From Cohnella herbarum (lineage in GTDB: Bacteria; Bacillota; Bacilli; Paenibacillales; Paenibacillaceae): a DNA stretch of 64,000 nt. The notes under the pieces were generated by a model, which was not told where the DNA came from, made no database searches, and saw nothing but the letters and a program-made list of their open reading frames with translations. The DNA lies in contig NZ_CP051680.1 in assembly GCF_012849095.1 (NCBI RefSeq), positions 8,233,001-8,297,000 of the forward strand. The letters run 5' to 3'. Position 1 is the stretch's first letter; the number at the start of each line of letters is the position of its first letter. Of the stretch, positions 36,505 through 45,443 are shown piece by piece. Made by a program: the position numbers and the translations under genes.

Positions 36505-37437
36505 ATGAGCGATATCGAACGTAACCGTACCGTCGTCACCGTGCCGCTTCCTCGCGCTCCGAGAACGAACTGGAAGTCATTTCTTCGGTTGCGGCGGCGC
36601 AAAGTGAGCCGTTCCATATGGGGCGATCTCATGATCTTCGCGATGCTTGGTCTCGTTGCCGCGTTCATGGCGATGCCGCTCGTGTTCGCGATCAATCAGG
36701 CGTTCAAGCCGCTGGACGAAATCTTTATTTTCCCGCCCCGGTTTTTCGTCCGTAATCCGACGATCGAGAACTTCATCGATTTGTTCACTTTGCTGGCGAA
36801 TTCCTGGGTTCCGTTCTCCCGTTACGTGTTCAACACGTTGTTCATTACCGCGACCGGCACGATCGGACACGTCATCTTCGCATCCGCGGCTGCGTTCGTG
36901 CTCGCCAAGCATCAATTCAGAGGACGGAACGCGATCTTCACGATGATCGTGCTATCGCTGATGTTCGCGCCGCAAGTACGGGATATTCCGAACTACATCA
37001 CGATGTCGTGGCTCGGATGGATCGACAATTACGCGGCCATTATCGTTCCGTCGTTCGCGGCTTCGCTCGGTCTCTACTTGATGAAGCAATTCATGGAGAT
37101 GATTCCGGACGCGTTACTGGAAGCGGCCAAAATCGACGGAGCCAGCGAATACCGGATATTCTGGCAAGTCATTATGCCGCTCGTCAAACCGGCGTGGCTC
37201 ACGCTGACGATCTTGCAGTTTCAGGCGTTATGGGGGACGGAAGGCGGCAACTTCATCTATAGCGAGCAACTGAAGACGCTCAGCTACGCCACGCACCAGA
37301 TCGCGCTCGGGGGAATCGCCCGGCTCGGTCCCGCGGCGGCCGTATCGCTGCTCATGATGAGCGTTCCGATCGTGTTCTTCATCTTCTCCCAGAACAAAAT
37401 CATTCAGACGATGGCGTCATCCGGAATGAAAGAATAG
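36505..37437 (+). CDS. Carbohydrate ABC transporter permease (MalG-type), first pair
   Basis: 310 residues. It has a hydrophilic N-terminus of about 40 residues, then six helices, starting with LMIFAMLGLVAAFMAMPLVF, and the EAA loop LEAAKIDGASEYRIFWQVIM. It is the partner of the preceding permease. It differs from the second pair (42140-44041) enough to suggest a separate transporter rather than a recent duplication. Confidence 0.9.
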   Translation: MSDIERNRTVVTVPLPRAPRTNWKSFLRLRRRKVSRSIWGDLMIFAMLGLVAAFMAMPLVFAINQAFKPLDEIFIFPPRFFVRNPTIENFIDLFTLLANSWVPFSRYVFNTLFITATGTIGHVIFASAAAFVLAKHQFRGRNAIFTMIVLSLMFAPQVRDIPNYITMSWLGWIDNYAAIIVPSFAASLGLYLMKQFMEMIPDALLEAAKIDGASEYRIFWQVIMPLVKPAWLTLTILQFQALWGTEGGNFIYSEQLKTLSYATHQIALGGIARLGPAAAVSLLMMSVPIVFFIFSQNKIIQTMASSGMKE

Positions 37438-37448
37438 GAGGGGCGGCT

Positions 37449-38918
37449 GTGACGACGTTACGACGAAACAAAGCGGCGCGGATAGCGACCGCCTCCCTGT
37501 TAGCGAGCGCGCTCTTTATGCCGGGCATGGCTACGGCCAAGGATCCGTATCCGGGATACACTTATTCTTCGCTCGACCGTCCGCTTGCGGCGCCGAATGC
37601 TTATACGCCGGAGAGGATGCTCGACGGCGCGGCGCTCGGTACGGGTTCGTTGCGCAATCCGAACGATCTATTCGTTAGGGATAATCGGATTTACCTTCTG
37701 GATTCCGGCAACAACCGGATTCTGATGCTCAGCGAGCAGTATCGATTGCTTACGGAAATCAAGACGTTTCGCAACGGGGACAAGGACGACGGGTTCAACA
37801 ATCCGCAAGGGCTGTTCGTTACGGAGGACAATCATATTTACGTCGCGGATACGGACAACAAGCGGGTCGTGCATTTGGACGGCGCGGGTCGGTTCCTGCA
37901 GGAGATTCACTCGCCGAAGTCGGAAATCTTGCCGGCCAACTTCCAGTTCGCTCCGGCCAAAGTCGGCGTCGATCGCGCGCAGCGCGTGTACACGGTCGGC
38001 CGCGGCGTTGTCGAGGGGCTGATCGAATTCGATTCCGACGGGCAATTTTCCACGTTCATGGGTGCACCCAAGGTGAGGTTCGATCCGATCGACCTCGTCT
38101 GGAAACGGCTGTCGACAAAGGCGCAGCGGGATAAAATGGTGCAATTCGTGCCTACGGAATTCAATAACGTCGACATGGACGACAGCGGTTTCCTATTCGT
38201 GACGACGCAGACGAAGTCGTCCGCTCCGATCCAAAGATTGAACCCGACCGGATTAAACGTACTGAGAGCGGTGGATTCAGCGCCGATCGGCGACCTTAAC
38301 CATCTCTTCGGGGACGAGTCGATGTTCGCCGATATCGCTTCCGGATTGAACGGCTCGTATAGCGCGCTCGATATGACGAAGGGGCGGATCTTCACTTACG
38401 ACGAGGACGGACGTCTGCTATATATTTTCGGGATGAGCGGTCAGCAGGTCGGCAACTTTGGCACCCCGGTCGCGATCGATTACATGGGAGACAAGGTACT
38501 GGTGCTTGATCGGGAGCGGGCCAATATTACCGTGTTTAAGCCGACGCTATTCGGCGCAGCCGTTAACCGGGCCGTAGATTATCAGTACAAAGGCAGAATG
38601 GACGAGGCGAAGGCCGAATGGGAGAAAACGCTCAAGCTGAACGCCAACTATGAGCTTGCTTACGTTGGCATCGGCAAATCGCAGCTTCGCAACGGAGATT
38701 ACTCGGCGGCGATGCGTAACTTTAAGCTCGGAAGCGACAGGGATTATTACTCCAAGGCTTTCCAGATGGAACGCAAACGGCTGGCAAGGCTCTATTTCGC
38801 CCCAGTCATGTCCGTTGCCGTTCCGCTGCTCCTGCTGTTGTGGCTAGGGCCGAAAGCGTGGAGAAGATGGCTGAAGCCGCGTCTTCGGAAGGAGGCATTC
38901 CATGTCGACCGTTCGTAA
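37449..38918 (+). CDS. NHL-repeat beta-propeller protein with TPR-like segment and C-terminal membrane anchor
   Basis: 489 residues from GTG 37449 behind GGAGGGG. A signal peptide (RIATASLLASALFMPGMATA) leads to NHL-type repeats (NPNDLFVRDNRIYLLDSGNN and NPQGLFVTEDNHIYVADTDN) over roughly residues 60-370. A TPR-like helical pair (AKAEWEKTLKLNANYELAYV) precedes a membrane helix (FAPVMSVAVPLLLLLWLGP) and a basic tail. The propeller would face outside, anchored by the C-terminus. Such propellers bind proteins or sugars. Its place inside a transporter operon and its 17-base overlap with the YIP1 gene suggest a surface scaffold or sensor. Function unknown. Confidence 0.75.
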   Translation: MTTLRRNKAARIATASLLASALFMPGMATAKDPYPGYTYSSLDRPLAAPNAYTPERMLDGAALGTGSLRNPNDLFVRDNRIYLLDSGNNRILMLSEQYRLLTEIKTFRNGDKDDGFNNPQGLFVTEDNHIYVADTDNKRVVHLDGAGRFLQEIHSPKSEILPANFQFAPAKVGVDRAQRVYTVGRGVVEGLIEFDSDGQFSTFMGAPKVRFDPIDLVWKRLSTKAQRDKMVQFVPTEFNNVDMDDSGFLFVTTQTKSSAPIQRLNPTGLNVLRAVDSAPIGDLNHLFGDESMFADIASGLNGSYSALDMTKGRIFTYDEDGRLLYIFGMSGQQVGNFGTPVAIDYMGDKVLVLDRERANITVFKPTLFGAAVNRAVDYQYKGRMDEAKAEWEKTLKLNANYELAYVGIGKSQLRNGDYSAAMRNFKLGSDRDYYSKAFQMERKRLARLYFAPVMSVAVPLLLLLWLGPKAWRRWLKPRLRKEAFHVDRS

Positions 38919-39528
38919 GCAATTCAAATTCACGATGTTCCTCGTCTTTCGTCCGTTCAAAGGGTTCTGGGACATGAAATACGAAAGTTACGGCAGTCTG
39001 AGGACGGCGCTGTCCATAATGCTCTTACTAGCGCTAGTTACGGTGTGCAAACAGCAATTCAGCGGTTACATCGTGAATTTCAACGTCGTGGACGAACTCA
39101 ATACGATCAATCAGTTGATCTACGTGATCGTCCCCTTTTTCCTATGGTGCATTGCCAATTGGTCGACGACGACGCTGATGGACGGCGAAGGGAAGTTCGG
39201 AGAAATCGTGATGGCGACCGGTTACGCGATGTTCCCGGTAGCCGTGCTGTATTTGGCGCAGACGCTGCTGAGCAATATCATTACGCAACAGGAAGCAGCG
39301 TTCTATTACTTTCTGGATACGCTCGCCATCCTATGGCTCGTCTGGCTCATGTATGTCGGAATGATGACCGTGCATCAATACAGTCCGGGCAAAACGGCCG
39401 TCACGATGGCGTTGACGCTCGTCGTTTGCGGAATCATTTTGTTCATCGGCCTGTTATTCTTCAGCCTGATCCAGCAGATCGTCGGGTTCGCGCAAACGAT
39501 ATACAAGGAACTCGTGTTCCGCACGTAG
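38902..39528 (+). CDS. YIP1-family multi-pass membrane protein
   Basis: 208 residues with about five membrane helices (SIMLLLALVTVCKQQFSGYI, YVIVPFFLWCIANWSTTTLM, then a paired helix region to GIILFIGLLFFSLIQQIVGF). The sequence pattern with FKGFWDMKYESYGSLR near the N-terminus resembles bacterial YIP1-domain proteins. ATG 38902 has GGAAGGAGG upstream and lies within the end of the NHL/TPR gene, so the two are made together. It might anchor or position the propeller protein or the DUF5696 protein. Function unknown. Confidence 0.7.
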   Translation: MSTVRKQFKFTMFLVFRPFKGFWDMKYESYGSLRTALSIMLLLALVTVCKQQFSGYIVNFNVVDELNTINQLIYVIVPFFLWCIANWSTTTLMDGEGKFGEIVMATGYAMFPVAVLYLAQTLLSNIITQQEAAFYYFLDTLAILWLVWLMYVGMMTVHQYSPGKTAVTMALTLVVCGIILFIGLLFFSLIQQIVGFAQTIYKELVFRT

Positions 39529-39542
39529 GGGGGAGGGCGCGC

Positions 39543-42143
39543 ATGAGAAAAGGGATATGGATTGCGCTTGCGGCCGCGCTGGCGCTTGCGATCGCCGCCG
39601 TGCCCGTCGCCTTGCAAGCGAACGGCTCAAAGACGGAGCTGCGGGCAGACGCGGCGGTTGCCACGGGCGCATCGGATGGCAGCACGGCTAAGCCGAAAGC
39701 TGGAACAGGCGAGGAAGCTAGGGCGGAAGCGGGCGAAGTCCGCGCGCTGGCTAAGCCGACGCCGATCAAAGGGATGGAGCTCGTAGCGCAAACCGAACGG
39801 TTGGCGTTGTATTTCAACAAGGCGACGACGGAAATCGCCGTTCAGGATTTGGCGGCAGACGAGACGTGGTACTCCAATCCGTCCGATCGCGCCGAAGATC
39901 CGTTGGCCGAAGCGCTTAATAAGGCGCGACTCGGAGCTCAACTGCTGTTCTCGTATTACTCGCGGACGGGCAGCGACGGTACGATGGACAACTTCACCGA
40001 CAGCATCGCCAAGAGCCAGTTCGAGTACGAAGTCGCGGACGGCGCCGTAACGGTCCGCTACAAGGTCGGGGATTTGTCCGCGGCGTTCGCCGCGCCGAAG
40101 CGATTCGGCAAGCAACGGTTCGAGGAAGAGATATTGCAGGCCATCGCGGACGAGAAGCAACGCGCTACGGTGAAGCAAAGCTATCGGTTCGTGAAAGACG
40201 CGGGGTATTACGAGATGTGGGGCAACTTGACGCGGGATTTGCGGAACGACATGTTCGATTGGCTGACCGCATCGGGTTACACCGAGGACGATTACAATCG
40301 CGACAACGCGGACAACGGCATTCTCATTGCTCCGAAAGCGAGCTTCGAGGCTTCGATTCGTTATTCGCTCGACGGCGATGCTCTGGTCGCGACCGTGCCT
40401 CTCCAATCCGTGAAATACTCCGATGATTTTCCGCTTAACAAGTTGGCCGTATTGCCTTACTTCGGGGCAGCCGGGACGAAGGCGGAAGGGTACATGTTCG
40501 TACCGGACGGTTCCGGCGCTCTGATCAGGCTAAATAACGGGAAAACGACGACGCAAGCGCTTGAATTGCCGCTCTACGGTCTGGACGAGGCGCTCGACGA
40601 GAAAAATCGCGGGGTCATCGGAGAGAACGCTCAACTGCCGGTGTTCGGCTTGGCGCAAGGCCATGCGGCGATGCTTGGCATTATCTCGAAGGGCGATGCG
40701 ATAGCAAGCGTCGTCGCCGACATCAGCGGCAAGACGCACTCCTACAATCATATCGGCGCCAGCTTTACGACGCTGTCGAGGGATATCGTCCGCCTCGAAG
40801 GCAACGGCATCGAAAGCCTAATGTCCGTCTTCCCGAAGCGGATGCACGAAGGGGACGTCGAAATCCGCTACCTGTTTCTTAGCGGCGAAGCGGCGAATTA
40901 TTCGGGCATGGCGGAAGCTTATCGTCGGTACCTGAACGGATCGCGCGAACCGTTGTCGTCCGATCCTTCGCGAGAGGCTCCAATGTTCGTGGAACTGATC
41001 GGCGCGGTGAAGAAACGAACGTCGTTTCTCGGCATTCCGTATCGCAAGACGATCGCGATGACTTCGTTCGGCGAAGCGGAGACGATCGTCAGGGAGCTTA
41101 AGGAGGCCGGTGTAGAATCGATTAAACTTCGTTACGTCGGATGGATGAACGGGGGCGTGCACCAGAAGTTGCCATCGTCGGTCGAGCCGGTCAAGGCGCT
41201 AGGCGGGAAACGCGGACTGAATAAGTTGATCGCTTTCCTGAAGGAAGAGAACGTGGATTTCTATCCGGACGTCTCGTTTCTGAGCTTCTACGACGGCGGC
41301 ATCCGGTTAGGGAAAATGCCGAACGCGTCTCAATTCATTACGCAGCAGACGGCCGAGAAATATCCGTTCAACTTGCCGATAGGGTGGCGAAGCAGCGCTA
41401 ATCAGACGGCTTATTACATCACGACGCCGACCCGCTTGGCAAGCATCGTAACGAATTTCGCCGACGATTACGGCGAATACGGATTAAAAGGATTGTCGGT
41501 GGCCGACCTGGGTAATCAAGTGCACGCCGATTACAACAAAAGGAACATGGTCGATCGGCAGGAGGCGGGCGATATGATAGCGGGCGAAGTCGAGAAGTTA
41601 GCCGGCCGATTCCCGGATTTGCTCGCGTCGGGCGGCAACGCCAATGCGCTGCCGTATATTCGCAACGCCGTGAATGTGCCGCTGACGAGCAGCCGTTTCC
41701 AATTGACGGACGAAAGCGTGCCTTTCTATTCCATGATCGCGCACGGGTACGCCGATTATGCCGGTACTCCCGGCAACGTATCGATGGAGGGCGACTGGTC
41801 CGATTACAAGCTGAAGCTGCTGGAGACGGGGGCAAATCCAAGCTTCCAATGGTCGTACGAATCGCCGTCCGGGTTGAAGAATACGGAATACAACGGGTAC
41901 TATGCAAGCCTGTACTCCGATTGGCTGCAAGAAGCGGCCGGTTTGTACAAGGAAGTGTCCGGGTTCCTCGGAGAAGTGAGGAGCTTGCCGATGACGCGTC
42001 ACGAGAAACTTGCGGACGGGGTATATCGCACGACGTACGGCGACAGCCGATCGGTGACCGTCAATTATAACGACGCAACCTTTACGGCCGACGGAGCGGC
42101 GATCGAACCCAAAGGTTACCGGATAGGGGGGATAGCGCGATGA
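39543..42143 (+). CDS. DUF5696-type exported protein, possible glycoside-hydrolase-like barrel
   Basis: 866 residues from ATG 39543 (GGGGGGAGGG upstream). The longer frame from 39045 only shadows the YIP1 gene. A signal peptide (GIWIALAAALALAIAAVPVA) is followed by a beta-rich N-terminal half (residues 70-470, e.g. YMFVPDGSGALIRLNNGKTT). The second half looks like a TIM barrel (ESIKLRYVGWMNGGVHQKLP, FLKEENVDFYPDVSFLSFYD, GLKGLSVADLGNQVHADYNK). The layout recalls large GH101- or GH36-like retaining enzymes, but I cannot assign catalytic residues. It overlaps the next permease gene by 4 bases, so it is tied to sugar uptake. Confidence 0.65.
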   Translation: MRKGIWIALAAALALAIAAVPVALQANGSKTELRADAAVATGASDGSTAKPKAGTGEEARAEAGEVRALAKPTPIKGMELVAQTERLALYFNKATTEIAVQDLAADETWYSNPSDRAEDPLAEALNKARLGAQLLFSYYSRTGSDGTMDNFTDSIAKSQFEYEVADGAVTVRYKVGDLSAAFAAPKRFGKQRFEEEILQAIADEKQRATVKQSYRFVKDAGYYEMWGNLTRDLRNDMFDWLTASGYTEDDYNRDNADNGILIAPKASFEASIRYSLDGDALVATVPLQSVKYSDDFPLNKLAVLPYFGAAGTKAEGYMFVPDGSGALIRLNNGKTTTQALELPLYGLDEALDEKNRGVIGENAQLPVFGLAQGHAAMLGIISKGDAIASVVADISGKTHSYNHIGASFTTLSRDIVRLEGNGIESLMSVFPKRMHEGDVEIRYLFLSGEAANYSGMAEAYRRYLNGSREPLSSDPSREAPMFVELIGAVKKRTSFLGIPYRKTIAMTSFGEAETIVRELKEAGVESIKLRYVGWMNGGVHQKLPSSVEPVKALGGKRGLNKLIAFLKEENVDFYPDVSFLSFYDGGIRLGKMPNASQFITQQTAEKYPFNLPIGWRSSANQTAYYITTPTRLASIVTNFADDYGEYGLKGLSVADLGNQVHADYNKRNMVDRQEAGDMIAGEVEKLAGRFPDLLASGGNANALPYIRNAVNVPLTSSRFQLTDESVPFYSMIAHGYADYAGTPGNVSMEGDWSDYKLKLLETGANPSFQWSYESPSGLKNTEYNGYYASLYSDWLQEAAGLYKEVSGFLGEVRSLPMTRHEKLADGVYRTTYGDSRSVTVNYNDATFTADGAAIEPKGYRIGGIAR

Positions 42144-43063
42144 AATGGAAGCCCCTTTCGTTCGAGCGGCGCAAGCAATGGTCCGGAGTGCTGTTTCTCA
42201 TCCCTTGGTTGTTCGGCTTTACGTTACTGTTCCTTGTGCCGCTGTTCCGTTCGCTGCAGTTCAGTCTCGGCAAGCTGGTCATGCTGCCGGAAGGCGGCTA
42301 CGTGATCGATTTCACCGGTTTCCGCAATTTCGCGTACGCGTTAACGGAACATGCCGAGTACAACCGGGTGTTGACCGAATCGGTCGTCGACATGGCCGTC
42401 AACGTCCCCCTCATTCTGTTTTTCAGTTTGTTCGCAGCCAGCTTGCTCAACCAGAAGTTTTTCGGGCGTTCGCTGGCCCGGGCGATTTTTTTCCTGCCGG
42501 TTATACTCGCTTCGGGCATCATCGACGCGATATCGAACGAGAGTATCATCGCCTCGGTTATGCAAGGGATGACTTACAGCTCGGATCTGAGTTCGGACAT
42601 TACCGGGCTTAGCACCAGCGGGCTGCAAAGCTTCGAGCTTGTCTTTCTCCTGCACGATGCCGGGTTAAACGAGACGATGATCAATTACTTGTCCGGCGCG
42701 GTCGATCGGATTTACGACATCATCAGCTCGTCCGGCGTACAAATCCTGATTTTCCTGGCAGGGCTTCAATCGATCTCGCCGTCCTTGTACGAAGCATCGA
42801 AAATCGAAGGCGCGACCGGTTACGAAATATTTTGGAAGATTACGTTCCCGATGGTCAGTCCGCTTATCCTAACGAATGTCATCTATACGATAATAGATAG
42901 CTTCGCGGATAACGAACTGACGCAGCTCGCGTATACGACCGCTTTCTCGACGCTTGACTTCGGTCTTAGCGCGGCGATGTCGTGGATGTACTTCATCATC
43001 GTCGCCTTGCTGCTGGCGATCGTCGCGTACATCGTATCCAAGCGCGTCTATTATTCCGATTAG
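42140..43063 (+). CDS. Sugar ABC transporter permease (MalF/LplB-type), second pair
   Basis: 307 residues. Six helices begin GVLFLIPWLFGFTLLFLVPL. An extended extracellular loop of about 60 residues lies before the EAA loop YEASKIEGATGYEIFWKITF. The start overlaps the DUF5696 stop (ATGA). The pair of permease genes directly after a hydrolase-like gene suggests uptake of that protein's product. Confidence 0.9.
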   Translation: MKWKPLSFERRKQWSGVLFLIPWLFGFTLLFLVPLFRSLQFSLGKLVMLPEGGYVIDFTGFRNFAYALTEHAEYNRVLTESVVDMAVNVPLILFFSLFAASLLNQKFFGRSLARAIFFLPVILASGIIDAISNESIIASVMQGMTYSSDLSSDITGLSTSGLQSFELVFLLHDAGLNETMINYLSGAVDRIYDIISSSGVQILIFLAGLQSISPSLYEASKIEGATGYEIFWKITFPMVSPLILTNVIYTIIDSFADNELTQLAYTTAFSTLDFGLSAAMSWMYFIIVALLLAIVAYIVSKRVYYSD

Positions 43064-43081
43064 GAAGGGGCGAGAAACGGC

Positions 43082-44041
43082 ATGAATGCACTCAGGCTGA
43101 ATGCGATAACGGAAAAGGTCAAGCGCTGGGGGTGGGCCGTCGTCCGCATCGTGCTGATATTCGGGTTGTCGTTCGTTATTTTGTACCCGATCCTGCAGAA
43201 GCTCGCCGTGGCGTTCAAGGACCCCGTCGACCTGTACAACCGCAACGTCGTATGGATTCCCGAGCATTTTACGCTGCGTAACGTGACGAGCATGATCAAG
43301 CTGCTCGATTACGAATGGGCGGTCGTCAATACGTTCTCGATCTCGGCGGGCGTCATGATCGTGCAGACGATGATATGCGCTTTGGCCGGATACGCGTTCG
43401 CGAAGCTGCGTTTCCGGGGAAGTTCGATCTTGTTCGGTTGCGCGATATTTACGATTCTCGTTCCGCCGCAAACGATCATGGTGCCGCTGTATATGCAATT
43501 CAAGAGCTTCGACGTATTCGGCATCGTGCATCTGCTGACCGGAAAAGACGGCTTTTACTTGCTAGATTCGTTCTGGCCGCTGCTCGTTACTTCGTTAACC
43601 GGCATGGGAATCAAATCCGGATTGTTCATCTATATTTTCCGGCAAGTGTTCCGCGGTTTGCCGAAGGAATTGGAGGAAGCCGGCTTCGTGGACGGAGCGG
43701 GCATCGGCCGGACGTTCGTGCAACTGGCGTTGCCTAATGCCGTGCCCGCGATCGTCACGGTCATGCTGTTCACGTTCGTATGGCAATGGAACGATACGTT
43801 CTTCACGAACATGTATATGGGCAACACCGGAATGTTACTGGCGAACAAGCTAAGCGTCATGGGTCCTTGGATCAATCATATGTTGACCGGCTCGACGAAC
43901 GTTATATTGGCGGATCCCTTTCAGGTTTCCTTGCTTAAAGACGTAGCCGTGCTGCTCATGATGTCGCCGCTGATCATCATGTATTTATTCGTGCAAAAAT
44001 ATTTCGTAGAAAGCGTAGAACGAACCGGGCTAACCGGCTGA
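43082..44041 (+). CDS. Carbohydrate ABC transporter permease (MalG-type), second pair
   Basis: 319 residues with six helices and the EAA loop EEAGFVDGAGIGRTFVQLAL. GGAAGGGG precedes the ATG by a normal distance. With the 42140-43063 product it forms the second complete membrane channel of this locus. No ATPase is encoded anywhere in the locus. Confidence 0.9.
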   Translation: MNALRLNAITEKVKRWGWAVVRIVLIFGLSFVILYPILQKLAVAFKDPVDLYNRNVVWIPEHFTLRNVTSMIKLLDYEWAVVNTFSISAGVMIVQTMICALAGYAFAKLRFRGSSILFGCAIFTILVPPQTIMVPLYMQFKSFDVFGIVHLLTGKDGFYLLDSFWPLLVTSLTGMGIKSGLFIYIFRQVFRGLPKELEEAGFVDGAGIGRTFVQLALPNAVPAIVTVMLFTFVWQWNDTFFTNMYMGNTGMLLANKLSVMGPWINHMLTGSTNVILADPFQVSLLKDVAVLLMMSPLIIMYLFVQKYFVESVERTGLTG

Positions 44042-44087
44042 TGCCCACCGGTCGTCTCGCGCGCACAATGAATCGGAGGTTTGACAA

Positions 44088-45362
44088 ATGACGGGTTTTT
44101 ATACGACGGAGCGGCAAGGCGAACGTTGGACGCTGCTGGACGATAAAGGCAGCAAGTTCTACTCCTTGGGCGTCAATTGCTTTAATTACGGGCTCGGGGA
44201 ACCGATGGAAGAGAAGCTGATCGCCAAATACGGGGGAGCGGGGTGGTACGGCCGCTGGGCCGACGCGAAGCTGGACGGAGCGTGGTCGCTCGGCTTTAAC
44301 ACGCTTGCGGCATGGCATGCCGGCTATTTCATGAACAAGCGAATTCCGCGCACGCACGAGATTCGTTGCTCCCGCCGGGCAAGAACGGCGAATAACGGTT
44401 GGGGCGGCTACGGCTTTCCCGACGTGTTCGATCCTAGCTTCGCCGCATCGACGCACGACGCGATGGTAGAGACGTATTGCAATCGGGCGGAGGGCGTCGC
44501 CGACGAATCGAACCTGATCGGCGTCTATACCGATAACGAATTGCATTGGTGGGGCTCCGGCGGTCAATGGGGGATGGATAATCCGGGCGAAGGAACGAAC
44601 GGAACGAATCTCGTCGAGGACTATATCAAGCTGCCTCCCGACGCTTACGGTAAAAAGGCATGGGTCGATCATTTGCGCGGCCGATACGGGACGATAGAGA
44701 GACTGAACGCAAGTTGGGCGTCCGAGTACGAGTCGTTCGACGATCTGCTGTGGCTGAAGGAATATCGGAAGGTCGAATCCGTATATGTCGAGGATAAGCT
44801 GGAGTTTTTGAAGCTCATCGCCGAAACGTACTTCCGGACGACGTCGGAAATCTTGCGCACATACGACGCTAACCATTTGAATCTAGGTTGTCGCGTCGTC
44901 GGCACGAGTACGCCGGACGTCGTGCTGGAGGCAATGGCCAAGTACGTGGACGTCATCTCTATCAATTTTTACTGCTTTGACCTGCCCGTCGAATATTTGG
45001 ATCGCGTCCATCGGTTGACGGGCAAACCGATGATGATCACCGAATTCAGCTTCGGAGCGAGCCGGAGCGCGGGTTTCGATCTCGTCACCAACGGCTTGCA
45101 GCTCGCGCACGTGCGCGATCAACGGCGCCGGGGCGAATGTTATCGGGCGTTCGTGGAGCAGGCCGCCTCGCTTCCCTATATGGTGGGAACGCACTGGTTT
45201 TCCTTGTACGATTTCTGGGATCGCAAAGGGCTGATCGGAAATTACGGTCTTTACGATAAAAACGACGACTTGTGGACGGAGTTCGCTAGCGCGATTCGTT
45301 CGACGCATATCGATTTGTTGCCCCCTTTGACGGGGGAAAAGGAATTTCGCTCCTGGCGTTAA
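44088..45362 (+). CDS. GH42-like clan-A glycoside hydrolase, copy 1
   Basis: 424 residues, no signal peptide, GGAGG before the ATG. A TIM-barrel enzyme: E151 in GVYTDNELHW is the likely acid/base and E319 in MMITEFSFG the likely nucleophile. The insertion RYGTIERLNASWASEYESFD is a hallmark of GH42 beta-galactosidases, though the protein is shorter than the usual 650-700 residues and lacks the trimerization domain. The front part (SLGFNTLAAWHAGYF) also recalls agarase-type barrels. Cytoplasmic cleavage of an imported beta-linked oligosaccharide is the likely role. Confidence 0.75.
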   Translation: MTGFYTTERQGERWTLLDDKGSKFYSLGVNCFNYGLGEPMEEKLIAKYGGAGWYGRWADAKLDGAWSLGFNTLAAWHAGYFMNKRIPRTHEIRCSRRARTANNGWGGYGFPDVFDPSFAASTHDAMVETYCNRAEGVADESNLIGVYTDNELHWWGSGGQWGMDNPGEGTNGTNLVEDYIKLPPDAYGKKAWVDHLRGRYGTIERLNASWASEYESFDDLLWLKEYRKVESVYVEDKLEFLKLIAETYFRTTSEILRTYDANHLNLGCRVVGTSTPDVVLEAMAKYVDVISINFYCFDLPVEYLDRVHRLTGKPMMITEFSFGASRSAGFDLVTNGLQLAHVRDQRRRGECYRAFVEQAASLPYMVGTHWFSLYDFWDRKGLIGNYGLYDKNDDLWTEFASAIRSTHIDLLPPLTGEKEFRSWR

Positions 45363-45443
45363 GTTGCCAGGGGGCGAATGGAGACGGCGTTAGAGAGGTT
45401 GGATCGATCGTTCCTTACATCAATCTCGCAAAGGAGAATGGAC

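Noticed and set aside
39045..39542. 166-residue N-terminal extension of the DUF5696 protein
   Set aside because: It lies wholly within the YIP1 gene in another frame, while ATG 39543 has an excellent ribosome site and signal peptide.
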